Shown piece by piece: positions 6,882 through 14,601 of a DNA stretch of 23,069 nt (positions are counted from its first letter, which is position 1; each line of letters begins with the position of its first letter). The notes beneath the pieces were generated by a model that was not told where the DNA came from, searched no databases, and saw only the letters and a program-made list of their open reading frames with translations. Source of the stretch: Winogradskyella_A sp963966315 (GTDB taxonomy: Bacteria > Bacteroidota > Bacteroidia > Flavobacteriales > Flavobacteriaceae); contig CAWZYX010000042.1 in the NCBI GenBank assembly GCA_963966315.1, positions 1 to 23,069 on the forward strand, given 5' to 3'. A program made the position numbers and the translations under genes.

Positions 6882-8561
6882 TTAATATTCAACGCCCTGT
6901 TTGTCCAGTACCATTTTGGTTCGATACGCATAGAACAGCAGGTAAACGAAACAGGCCACGGCTATCCAGTAAGATACCTGAATATTAAACACGTCGGCCA
7001 ATTTGCCCTGAACCGGTGGAATGATGGCACCACCAAGAATCATCATGATTAGAAAGGCAGAGCCTTGTGAAGTGTATTTCCCAAGCCCTGCAATACTTAG
7101 GGTGAATATACATGGCCACATGATGGAACAGAACAAGCCACCCGAAAGAAAGGCAAATAAAGCGACGTTTCCGAAAGAAAACAACCCAATGAGCATTCCC
7201 AGAATGCCGAGTAGACTAAAGATCTTTAGAGTGGTCACAGGATCATCTTTAGCTAAAAAGAATCCAATGATCTGAACAGCGATGCAGACTGCGAAAAACA
7301 GCACTTCATCAGCTGTAAAAGGAGTCTTGAATGAGTTCACCAGGATAATCACTCCAAAAGCCACATAGGGAACGATGATGAGCAATGCTTTTTTTAATCC
7401 TCTGCTTGGACTAAATACCGTGATGGCACCTACCCATCTCCCAATCATAAGTCCTCCCCAGTAAAGGGAGATGTAACTGCCTAACTGGGAGTCGTTGAGG
7501 ACTGGCAGCTTTAAAGCATTGAGTCCGGTATCTCCAACAGACTGCTTCAACAATTCACCTAGATTGGAGCCAATGGTGACCTCTACACCTACATACGTAA
7601 AGATAGCAAGCATTCCTAATACCAACTGCGGGTATTTCATAGCACCCCAGCCCTCAGGTTTCTTAGCAGAACTTCTCAGTGCGGTGAAGATGGCGGCAAT
7701 AACTGCCAGCAGCGCTATAAACAGTACGATCAAACGAGTTTGTTCAACCTCTTCAAAAGCGGTACCTGTTAATTGCTTGCCGGAATAGGTACTGAAGATA
7801 TAACTGAAACAGGCTACGATAACAAAGGTTAAAACAAGGAGTAGATTTCGTGCTTTGTTTGCAGCTTCAAAAGGAGTGTCTGACTTTAAAGAAGGGAGTT
7901 TTCCTGAAAAATAAAATAAGGCTGCAGCCAGTAAAAACAGCAGTCCAACTCCCAGGTAGAGAGATTGAACGGTCGCCAGGGTGATCTCGTTGTTAGCAAT
8001 CATACTTGCAAGTTCTTCGGTACTCCAGGTGGCAGAGCCAAAAATAACCAGGCTCACCACGATGGGGCCAATGGTAGTTCCAAAGGAATTGATCCCACCA
8101 GCCAGATTCAAACGGTGCGATCCTGTTTTGGGATCGCCCAGAGCTATGGCGAAGGGGTTGGCGGCGGTCTGCTGCAGGGAAAAACCAAGAGCTACTATAA
8201 AGTAAGCGATCAGCACCAGATAAAACACATTGGTCTGCCCTTGTTCGGCGCCTGCGGTGGAAGGATACATCACAAAGGCTCCAACAGCGGAAAGTAGCAA
8301 CCCATAGACGATACCATTTTTGTACCCCCAGTTGTTGAGCATGTCTTTTTTGGTGGAGCCAGAAATGACAAATAATAAGAGGGCTCCAATGTAGTAAGCC
8401 CCGTAGAAGGCAAAATCTACCAACTGGGACTGAAACTGATCAATGTTGAAATAGGTTTTACAAAAAGGGATAAAGACCCCGTTGGAAGCCGCTATAAAAC
8501 CCCAGAAAAAAAAGACCGTGACCAGAGTGGCCAGAGCAGATGTATTGTTTTGATTACTCAT
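6882..8561 (-). CDS. Sugar:proton symporter, MFS FucP/NagP-like, with two extra membrane helices
   Basis: Inner-membrane transporter of the fucose/glucose-galactose MFS group. Seen: an N-terminal half with FFFWGFIAASNGVFIPFCK (helix 1), the FYGAYYIGALL helix, LGFSLQQTAANPFAIALGDP (family signature, 125-144) and GGINSFGTTIGP. The second half ends in GGAIIPPVQG and a last helix. At 559 residues it is over 100 longer than E. coli FucP. The excess includes two extra hydrophobic helices at about 239-258 and 276-296 between the two six-helix halves, giving about 14 helices. The start overlaps the GH92 stop by 8 nt, a translational-coupling arrangement. From context the substrate is probably mannose or GlcNAc released from N-glycans; the sequence alone does not decide this. 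Confidence 0.88.
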   Translation of the reverse strand: MSNQNNTSALATLVTVFFFWGFIAASNGVFIPFCKTYFNIDQFQSQLVDFAFYGAYYIGALLLFVISGSTKKDMLNNWGYKNGIVYGLLLSAVGAFVMYPSTAGAEQGQTNVFYLVLIAYFIVALGFSLQQTAANPFAIALGDPKTGSHRLNLAGGINSFGTTIGPIVVSLVIFGSATWSTEELASMIANNEITLATVQSLYLGVGLLFLLAAALFYFSGKLPSLKSDTPFEAANKARNLLLVLTFVIVACFSYIFSTYSGKQLTGTAFEEVEQTRLIVLFIALLAVIAAIFTALRSSAKKPEGWGAMKYPQLVLGMLAIFTYVGVEVTIGSNLGELLKQSVGDTGLNALKLPVLNDSQLGSYISLYWGGLMIGRWVGAITVFSPSRGLKKALLIIVPYVAFGVIILVNSFKTPFTADEVLFFAVCIAVQIIGFFLAKDDPVTTLKIFSLLGILGMLIGLFSFGNVALFAFLSGGLFCSIMWPCIFTLSIAGLGKYTSQGSAFLIMMILGGAIIPPVQGKLADVFNIQVSYWIAVACFVYLLFYAYRTKMVLDKQGVEY

Positions 8562-11502
8562 TAATGGCTTGTTTTGTTATTTGAATTTCATCTATAAAGA
8601 TCCAACTGCGACCGTCGTGTTGATATCCCAGGTGCCACTGTGGTAATTCTCCAAGCTTCTTGGCTACTAGTTTTACATATCGGATGGCTCCACGATGCTC
8701 GAGTGCGATGGTCTCAATTTTAACCTCATCGGTATTGACAGGATCTTTGAATCTATAATCTTTTAGTTTGTTAAAAGTTACACCATCCCGCGACGCGAAA
8801 AAAGTCACTTCAGTCGGTAGAAAGATCCAACTGCGCTGATCGCGTAAAAATGAGGTTTTGATTTCCACGACCTCGGTTAAACGGCCCAAATCAACTGTTG
8901 CTATGACATCTTCGTTCCAATAGCCCTGCCAGGTTCCTGTTCTAAAATCTGCGGTACCGGTGATCCCATCGATCAGAGCATTATTGCCACCAGCATTGTA
9001 CTGGTTGGCATATTCCGTTTCTAAGGAGATGGAAATGTTGGGGTCTATCTTATGAAATTGAGTACTGATCACAGCACTTTTATTTCCGTAACCGTCGTCT
9101 GAATACACTTTAAGATCTGTGGCTTCTTCGATTAAGAACGGACCTTCATACAACCGGAATTCATCATCATTGGTGCTGTAAAAAATTTCAGAGGCTGTAT
9201 CAACCATTGATAACTCCACTTCGGTTTCATTTTTAAAGGCGACCTCACCCTTAGAAATAAAAGGAGCGGGAATAATCAGGTGCTCATCAATTGAGGTGGT
9301 GGGTTGCTGCCCTTCCTTGACACCCCAGGTCGATGGCCGATCGGTCATCTTAAAATCCAATATACCACCTGCCATGATTTCCTCGTGAGTGAGGAAGGTT
9401 CTGTTGAGACCTTGTCCATTGAGCTGTGCATCTTCTACATATTTATGTTCAGACGATAAGTTATCGGCCACAATAGTGAATTGATTCCCATTTTCCAGAT
9501 GAATGGTGGCTTTGTCCCAAAGAGGCGATCCAATAATATATTGATTGCTACCGGGTGTCACCGGATAGAAACCCAAAGAGGAGAATACATACCAGGCGCT
9601 CATTTGCCCGCAGTCCTCATTTCCGGAGATCCCATTTGGAGCATTTGTGTAGAGTTTTGTCAGGATCTGATGGACCTTCTCCTGCGTTTTATGCGGTTTG
9701 TTTACAAAATTATAAAGGTAGGCCATGTGGTGACTGGGTTCGTTGCCATGGGCGTACTGGCCGATAAGCCCCGAGATGTCTGCCTGATTGCGGCCAGAGG
9801 TTTCTTGACTGGCCGAAAACAACTCATCCAAGTGAGCTTCAAAGTTATTCTTACCCCCATGCAGTTGTACCAGACCAGAAATATCCTGAGGTACGTAGTT
9901 ACTGTACTGCCAGGCATTCGCTTCCGTATAGTTAAAGTTCACTTCGTAAGGATCAAAGGGAGCAAACCAGGTATTTCGAAAGCGCCCTCTCATAAATTTG
10001 GATTCCGGATCAAAGATGTTCTTGTAGTATTGGGCACGCTGTAAGTAGATCCGGTGATCTTCCTCATTTCCCATTGCCTTGGCCATTTGCGCAATGGTCC
10101 AGTCATCATAAGCATATTCAAGTGTTTTGGATACCGATTCACTTTCGAACTCCACAGGGATATAACCCAGCGATTTATAGGATGCCAGTCCTAGTTTGTT
10201 CTGCATGGCTGAATGCTTCATGGCTTCTAGGGCTTTTTCGGCATCATAACCCTGTATGCCCTTCAAATAGGCGTCGGCGATAACGGGAACGGCATGGTAA
10301 CCGATCATACAACCGGTATAGCAGGCCGAGAGGTCCCATATGGGCATGATACCTCCTTCGTCGTATTTTGCCAGAAAGGTATTGATAAAGTCGTTGGTAC
10401 GGTCCTGTTCGATTATGGTGTACAAGGGATGGGTAGCCCTGTAGGTGTCCCAAAGTGAAAAAACCGTGTAATAATCAAAACCGGTGGTGTTATGAATGTT
10501 CAGATCCATGCCGCGGTAGCGTCCATCCACATCCTGGTAAAGGTTGGGAGCCAGCATGGTATGGTACATTGCTGTATAGAAGTTGGTTTTGTAATCGTCG
10601 TTTTCGCTCTCGATCACAATTTTTTCCAGCTGCTGCTCCCAGGCGTCCTGTGCTTCGGATCTCACCTGATCGAAGGATTTGTTTCCAATCTCAGCTTCCA
10701 GATTCTTTTTGGCTCCTTCAATGTCTACCGCCGAGATACCAATTTTGATGTCTACCGGCTCATTGTTCGGATTGATAAACTCCAAAGCAGAGCGCTGTCC
10801 TTCTGTTATTTTGCCTTTAGTGGGCGACTGGAGCATGTTGTTGAATGGGTGGGAGGTTTCAATTGCAAAAAAGAGCATTTGATTAGTGGCCCAGGCTTTT
10901 GAATGACGGTACCCGACGATTTCTGTATCTGATATTTTTTCAATTTTGGCATCCAGAACCTGATCGCGATGAACCAGGTCCAGTATCACAATTTGATTTG
11001 TGTTGTCCGGGAAATGGTATCTGTGCATCCCACTGCGTTTGCTTACAGTGAGCTCAACCTCAATATTGGTAGAATCCAGATGGACTTTATAGTAGCCCGG
11101 TGCTGCCGCTTCATTATCATGTGAGAAATGGGCCCCGTAACCTTTTTTACCATCAGCTCCGTTGTGAAAATTGATCTCGCTGGTCGGCATAAGTAAGATA
11201 TCGCCATAGTCTGATACTCCTGTGCCGCTGAGGTGGGTATGGGAAAAGCCGTAAATATAGGAGTCGGAATAGTGGTACCCCGAACAGCCATCCCAACCGT
11301 CCAGTCGCGTATCGGGACTCAACTGCATCATCCCAAAGGGCATGCTGGCCCCAGGATAGGTATGGCCATGACCACCAGTTCCAATGAAAGGCTTGACATA
11401 ATTAACAAGAGCCTGATCTTTTTGAGCTGAGGAATTTTCCGGATGAGAAATACAGGAAGTAAGCAAAAGTATGGTGCCCAGAACAAGCAAGGGGTATTTC
11501 AT
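8554..11502 (-). CDS. GH92 alpha-mannosidase lipoprotein with C-terminal beta-sandwich modules
   Basis: Predicted Ca2+-dependent exo-alpha-mannosidase that trims mannose from N-glycans; GH92 activities are mainly alpha-1,2, -1,3 or -1,6, and linkage is not predictable here. Seen: lipobox LTSC with C17; the GH92 N-terminal sandwich with VNYVKPFIGTGGHGHTYPGA (33-52) and GFSHTHLSGTG (85-95); the (alpha/alpha)6 domain with SLWDTYRATHP (349-359), YTEANAWQY (525-533; E527 is the likely catalytic acid by position), GNEPSHHMAYLY (586-597) and GNEDCGQMSAWY (627-638, probable base/Ca site). After about 745 come a chitobiase-C-terminal-like domain (about 745-815) and an F5/8-type-C-like domain (about 835-980), matched in the divergent GH20. 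At 982 residues it exceeds a core GH92 of about 740. It heads the minus-strand operon. Confidence 0.95.
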   Translation of the reverse strand: MKYPLLVLGTILLLTSCISHPENSSAQKDQALVNYVKPFIGTGGHGHTYPGASMPFGMMQLSPDTRLDGWDGCSGYHYSDSYIYGFSHTHLSGTGVSDYGDILLMPTSEINFHNGADGKKGYGAHFSHDNEAAAPGYYKVHLDSTNIEVELTVSKRSGMHRYHFPDNTNQIVILDLVHRDQVLDAKIEKISDTEIVGYRHSKAWATNQMLFFAIETSHPFNNMLQSPTKGKITEGQRSALEFINPNNEPVDIKIGISAVDIEGAKKNLEAEIGNKSFDQVRSEAQDAWEQQLEKIVIESENDDYKTNFYTAMYHTMLAPNLYQDVDGRYRGMDLNIHNTTGFDYYTVFSLWDTYRATHPLYTIIEQDRTNDFINTFLAKYDEGGIMPIWDLSACYTGCMIGYHAVPVIADAYLKGIQGYDAEKALEAMKHSAMQNKLGLASYKSLGYIPVEFESESVSKTLEYAYDDWTIAQMAKAMGNEEDHRIYLQRAQYYKNIFDPESKFMRGRFRNTWFAPFDPYEVNFNYTEANAWQYSNYVPQDISGLVQLHGGKNNFEAHLDELFSASQETSGRNQADISGLIGQYAHGNEPSHHMAYLYNFVNKPHKTQEKVHQILTKLYTNAPNGISGNEDCGQMSAWYVFSSLGFYPVTPGSNQYIIGSPLWDKATIHLENGNQFTIVADNLSSEHKYVEDAQLNGQGLNRTFLTHEEIMAGGILDFKMTDRPSTWGVKEGQQPTTSIDEHLIIPAPFISKGEVAFKNETEVELSMVDTASEIFYSTNDDEFRLYEGPFLIEEATDLKVYSDDGYGNKSAVISTQFHKIDPNISISLETEYANQYNAGGNNALIDGITGTADFRTGTWQGYWNEDVIATVDLGRLTEVVEIKTSFLRDQRSWIFLPTEVTFFASRDGVTFNKLKDYRFKDPVNTDEVKIETIALEHRGAIRYVKLVAKKLGELPQWHLGYQHDGRSWIFIDEIQITKQAINE

Positions 11503-11543
11503 TGAAAAAGAGTTGCTATTTTTAAGGACTCTAATATACTAAA
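11503..11543. promoter_or_regulatory. 41-bp divergent intergenic region between GH92 and GH20
   Basis: The two glycosidase units start back to back with only 41 bp between the ATGs, so both promoters must sit here or partly inside the coding regions. The strip is AT-rich. I see no exact TAnnTTTG element and no clear inverted repeat on either strand. A common regulator acting on both directions is plausible but not visible. Confidence 0.45.
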
Positions 11544-13811
11544 ATGAAGGCCAAGCCACTTCTATCACTTTTCTTCTTATTCACATTTTTGATGAATTGC
11601 TCCCACGAGGTCGAGCAAATAGAATTGAAAGGAATTATCCCCCAACCGAATTCGCTTATAAAGGCTGAAGGATACTTTAGAATGGGCAGGGGCATCGGTA
11701 TGGAGTTTGGAGAGGAGTTTAAGGAGTCTGGGGCTTTCTTATCAGAATTTTTAGAATCAGCAGGCATCTCATTAATGGAAGGAACGGATATGGTCTTTGT
11801 GAAAGACGATGCGTTGAAAACAGAAGCTTACGAGTTGGAAATTAATCCGAATCAAATACTAATAAGAGCGGGATCCGATCGGGGGGCTTTTTATGCGGTT
11901 CAGACTCTAAGGCAAATCTTACCTCCAGATTTTGAAGGGTCTTTGAGAGACATAGAGTTCTATGAGCTGCCCTGTCTTAAGATATCAGATGCTCCCGAGT
12001 TTGATTACCGGGGAATGCACCTGGATGTGGGAAGACATATGTTTTCAGTAAACTTCATTAAGGAATATATTGATGCCCTGGCCATGCTAAAGATGAACAC
12101 CTTCCACTGGCACCTGACCGAGGACCAGGGCTGGCGAATTGAAATCAAAAAATACCCGAAACTACAGGAAGTTGCAGCCTTCCGAAAGCAAACACTTGTA
12201 GGACACTACAGTGATCAGCCGCATCAATTTGACGGGCTGCCTTACGGAGGTTATTATACCCAGGAAGAGATCAAAGATATTGTGGCGTACGCACAGGCTC
12301 GCTTTGTAACTATTATTCCCGAAATTGAAATGCCCGGGCATTCTCAGGCGGCAATCGCTGCTTACCCAGAATTGGGGTGCACTGAGGAGCCCGTAGAGGT
12401 AGCTACAAAATGGGGTGTCTTTGAACATATTTATTGCCCCAGAGAGGAGACCTTTACATTTTTGGAGAATGTACTGGATGAGGTCATGGAGTTATTCCCG
12501 GGTGAGTATATCCATATCGGTGGGGATGAAGCTCCAAAAAAACAATGGAGAGAGTGCCAGGAATGTCAGGAGTTGATAAAGAGGGAAGGTCTGGCCGATG
12601 AAGATGAATTACAGAACTATTTTATAACACGTATAGAACACTATCTCAATTCCAAAGGCCGACAGATCATTGGATGGGATGAGATCTTGGAAGGAGGTTT
12701 GGCTCCGAATGCTACCGTAATGAGTTGGCGTGGCACCTCCGGTGCCGTTGCTGCCGCACGGCAGCATCATCAGGTAGTGATGACGCCAACCTCGCATTGT
12801 TATTTCGATTATTATCAGAGTGAGAATGAGACCGAACCTCTAGCAATTGGTGGTTTTCTGCCTCTTGAAAAAGTCTATGATTTTAATCCTATACCTGATG
12901 AGTTAACCAAGGAGGAAGCTCAGTATGTCTGGGGAGCTCAAGGCAACGTCTGGACCGAGTATATGCCCACAGCAGAACAGGTGGAGTACATGGCCTTTCC
13001 AAGAATGCTTGCTATGAGCGAGGTGGTTTGGACAAATCCAGATCAAAAGGATTATGACGATTTTGTGAAAAGAGTAGAGCAGTTTAATAAGCGATTGGAC
13101 GTACTGGATATCAACTATGCCAATCATTTGTATGAACTAAACGGGCAAATGAAGGTAGAAGAGAGCAAGGCCTTTTATGAGTTGGAATCCCTGTCTCAAG
13201 GCAAAACTATACGCTATACATTGGATGGATCCGATCCGGACATGAAGGCAAATTTATATGAGTCGCCAATTCCTATTACTGAGAGTGTCACCTTAAAAGC
13301 CAGGGTGTTTGAAGGAGAGGAATCACTTGGTGATGTTTTTGAACAGGAGATCAATTACCACAAGGGACTTGGAACTAAGATTCGTATTGACAAGTCTGCA
13401 CACAAAGCATATTCGGGAAGTGGTGCCGTAGGGCTCATCAATGGGATCTCAGGATCTGATAAACGATATGGGGACAAGGAATGGCTGGGCTTTTGGGGAG
13501 AGGATATTACTATAACAATAGAGTTTGAGGAGGAAACTCTGGTCAATTCTATTTCTACAAGATTCCATAATGGAAATGGGCAGTGGATTTATAGCCCCAG
13601 GAAAGTTTTAATCAGTTTTGATGAGGATTCATACTTTAAGGAATACAGTATAAATTCTGAAGGGATACTGGTAGATTTTGATGCGGAATTCCAGGAACAA
13701 AAAGTTAAAAAAATAGAGATCAAGATCCCAAATTATGGTGCTATCCCAGAGGGCAATCAAGGTGCTGGTAACAAGGCCTGGACCTTTATCGATGAACTAA
13801 TAATCAATTAA
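11544..13811 (+). CDS. GH20 beta-N-acetylhexosaminidase lipoprotein
   Basis: Removes non-reducing beta-GlcNAc (or GalNAc) by substrate-assisted catalysis. Seen: signal peptide with lipobox-like FLMNC (C19); GH20b domain about 25-150; catalytic barrel about 153-505 starting FDYRGMHLDVGRH, with FHWHLTEDQGWRIEIKKYP (187-205), PEIEMPGHSQA (259-269), the catalytic pair HIGGDE (D328/E329), GWDEIL (377-382), MSWRG (393-397) and WGAQGNVWTEYM. The C-terminal part holds a chitobiase-C-terminal-like domain (about 535-610, with YTLDGSDP) and an F5/8-type-C-like domain (about 615-755) ending in a WTFIDE strand. At 755 residues it fits the Bacteroidota GH20 layout. It is first gene of the plus-strand unit; in the pathway it would act after the beta-mannosidase has exposed the chitobiose core. 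Confidence 0.95.
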   Translation: MKAKPLLSLFFLFTFLMNCSHEVEQIELKGIIPQPNSLIKAEGYFRMGRGIGMEFGEEFKESGAFLSEFLESAGISLMEGTDMVFVKDDALKTEAYELEINPNQILIRAGSDRGAFYAVQTLRQILPPDFEGSLRDIEFYELPCLKISDAPEFDYRGMHLDVGRHMFSVNFIKEYIDALAMLKMNTFHWHLTEDQGWRIEIKKYPKLQEVAAFRKQTLVGHYSDQPHQFDGLPYGGYYTQEEIKDIVAYAQARFVTIIPEIEMPGHSQAAIAAYPELGCTEEPVEVATKWGVFEHIYCPREETFTFLENVLDEVMELFPGEYIHIGGDEAPKKQWRECQECQELIKREGLADEDELQNYFITRIEHYLNSKGRQIIGWDEILEGGLAPNATVMSWRGTSGAVAAARQHHQVVMTPTSHCYFDYYQSENETEPLAIGGFLPLEKVYDFNPIPDELTKEEAQYVWGAQGNVWTEYMPTAEQVEYMAFPRMLAMSEVVWTNPDQKDYDDFVKRVEQFNKRLDVLDINYANHLYELNGQMKVEESKAFYELESLSQGKTIRYTLDGSDPDMKANLYESPIPITESVTLKARVFEGEESLGDVFEQEINYHKGLGTKIRIDKSAHKAYSGSGAVGLINGISGSDKRYGDKEWLGFWGEDITITIEFEEETLVNSISTRFHNGNGQWIYSPRKVLISFDEDSYFKEYSINSEGILVDFDAEFQEQKVKKIEIKIPNYGAIPEGNQGAGNKAWTFIDELIIN

Positions 13812-13838
13812 TCCTAGGATCATTCCGAGCACTACTGA

Positions 13839-13858
13839 AATCAAAATGTATTTTGATT
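13839..13858. repeat. Perfect 9-bp inverted repeat before the CutC gene
   Basis: AATCAAAAT (13839-13847) and ATTTTGATT (13850-13858) are exact inverted copies around GT. It lies in the 100-nt gap between GH20 and CutC, 54 nt before the CutC ATG. It could be a dimeric regulator's operator, or an AT-rich hairpin at the end of the GH20 message; no T run follows, so a classical terminator is unlikely. A second small hairpin, CTTGC-GAA-GCAAG (13867-13879), follows directly. Confidence 0.5.
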
Positions 13859-13911
13859 GAAAGTATCTTGCGAAGCAAGTGACGGGATCTCATGATACAT
13901 ACAAGAAAACC

Positions 13912-14601
13912 ATGAAACTAGAAATCTGTACCAATTCCTATCAATCTGCCATAAATGCCGAGATGGCAGGTGCCCATCGTATTGAGTTGTGTTCCGAGTT
14001 ATCTGTGGGTGGTATAACACCGTCTTATGGATTACTCAAACAGGTACTTAACAATGTGCATCTTCCCGTATTTGTGTTAATTCGACCTAGATCAGGAGAC
14101 TTTGTGTATTCGGAAGAGGAATTTAATACGATGAAACTTGATATTGAGATATGTAAGCAACTTGGTGCATCAGGAATTGTGTCTGGGGTCCTTGATAAAG
14201 ATGGAAGCATTGATATGGAGAGGACGGCAGAATTATTAGAGTTGTCAAGACCTTTAGAATTTACCTTTCATCGTGCTTTTGATGAACTAGACGAACCTCA
14301 TGTTGGCATGGAACAGCTCATCAGTTTAGGAGTCAATAGAATATTAACCTCAGGACAGCAATCAAGCGCTGAAGAGGGGTTGGAACTATTGAAAGTATTG
14401 GTTGAGCAATCAAATAATCGCATCGACATAATGGCTGGAGCAGGAATATATGCCCAGAATGTTTCTAAGTTTAAAATGATCGGGATTAAAGAAGTTCATG
14501 CGTCTGCCTCTTCACCAACACATCAGGATTCAGGCTTGTTTTATACACCACAAACTGTTAGCGATCCAAAAAAAATAAAAGCACTGCTAAATGCGCTATA
14601 G
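13912..14601 (+). CDS. cutC: CutC-family (PF03932) TIM-barrel protein
   Basis: Traditionally called copper homeostasis protein CutC, but a copper role for the E. coli protein has been withdrawn and the function is open. Seen: a 229-residue cytoplasmic protein with no signal peptide, starting MKLEICTNSYQSAINAE, then AGAHRIELCSELSVGGITPSYG, VFVLIRPRSGDFVYS, FTFHRAFDE, ILTSGQQ, IMAGAGI and VHASAS, all hallmarks of the family. I take the ATG at 13912; a GTG 33 nt upstream would add residues that match nothing and would overlap a hairpin. The gene overlaps the following beta-mannosidase gene by 11 nt and follows GH20, so it is embedded in an N-glycan catabolism unit, suggesting an intracellular role in handling a glycan-derived compound. 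Confidence 0.93.
   Translation: MKLEICTNSYQSAINAEMAGAHRIELCSELSVGGITPSYGLLKQVLNNVHLPVFVLIRPRSGDFVYSEEEFNTMKLDIEICKQLGASGIVSGVLDKDGSIDMERTAELLELSRPLEFTFHRAFDELDEPHVGMEQLISLGVNRILTSGQQSSAEEGLELLKVLVEQSNNRIDIMAGAGIYAQNVSKFKMIGIKEVHASASSPTHQDSGLFYTPQTVSDPKKIKALLNAL

Noticed and set aside
9481..10044. 187-codon open frame on the plus strand inside the GH92 gene
   Set aside because: It lies antisense to strongly conserved GH92 catalytic sequence, has no start context or recognisable fold, and looks like a shadow of the minus-strand gene.
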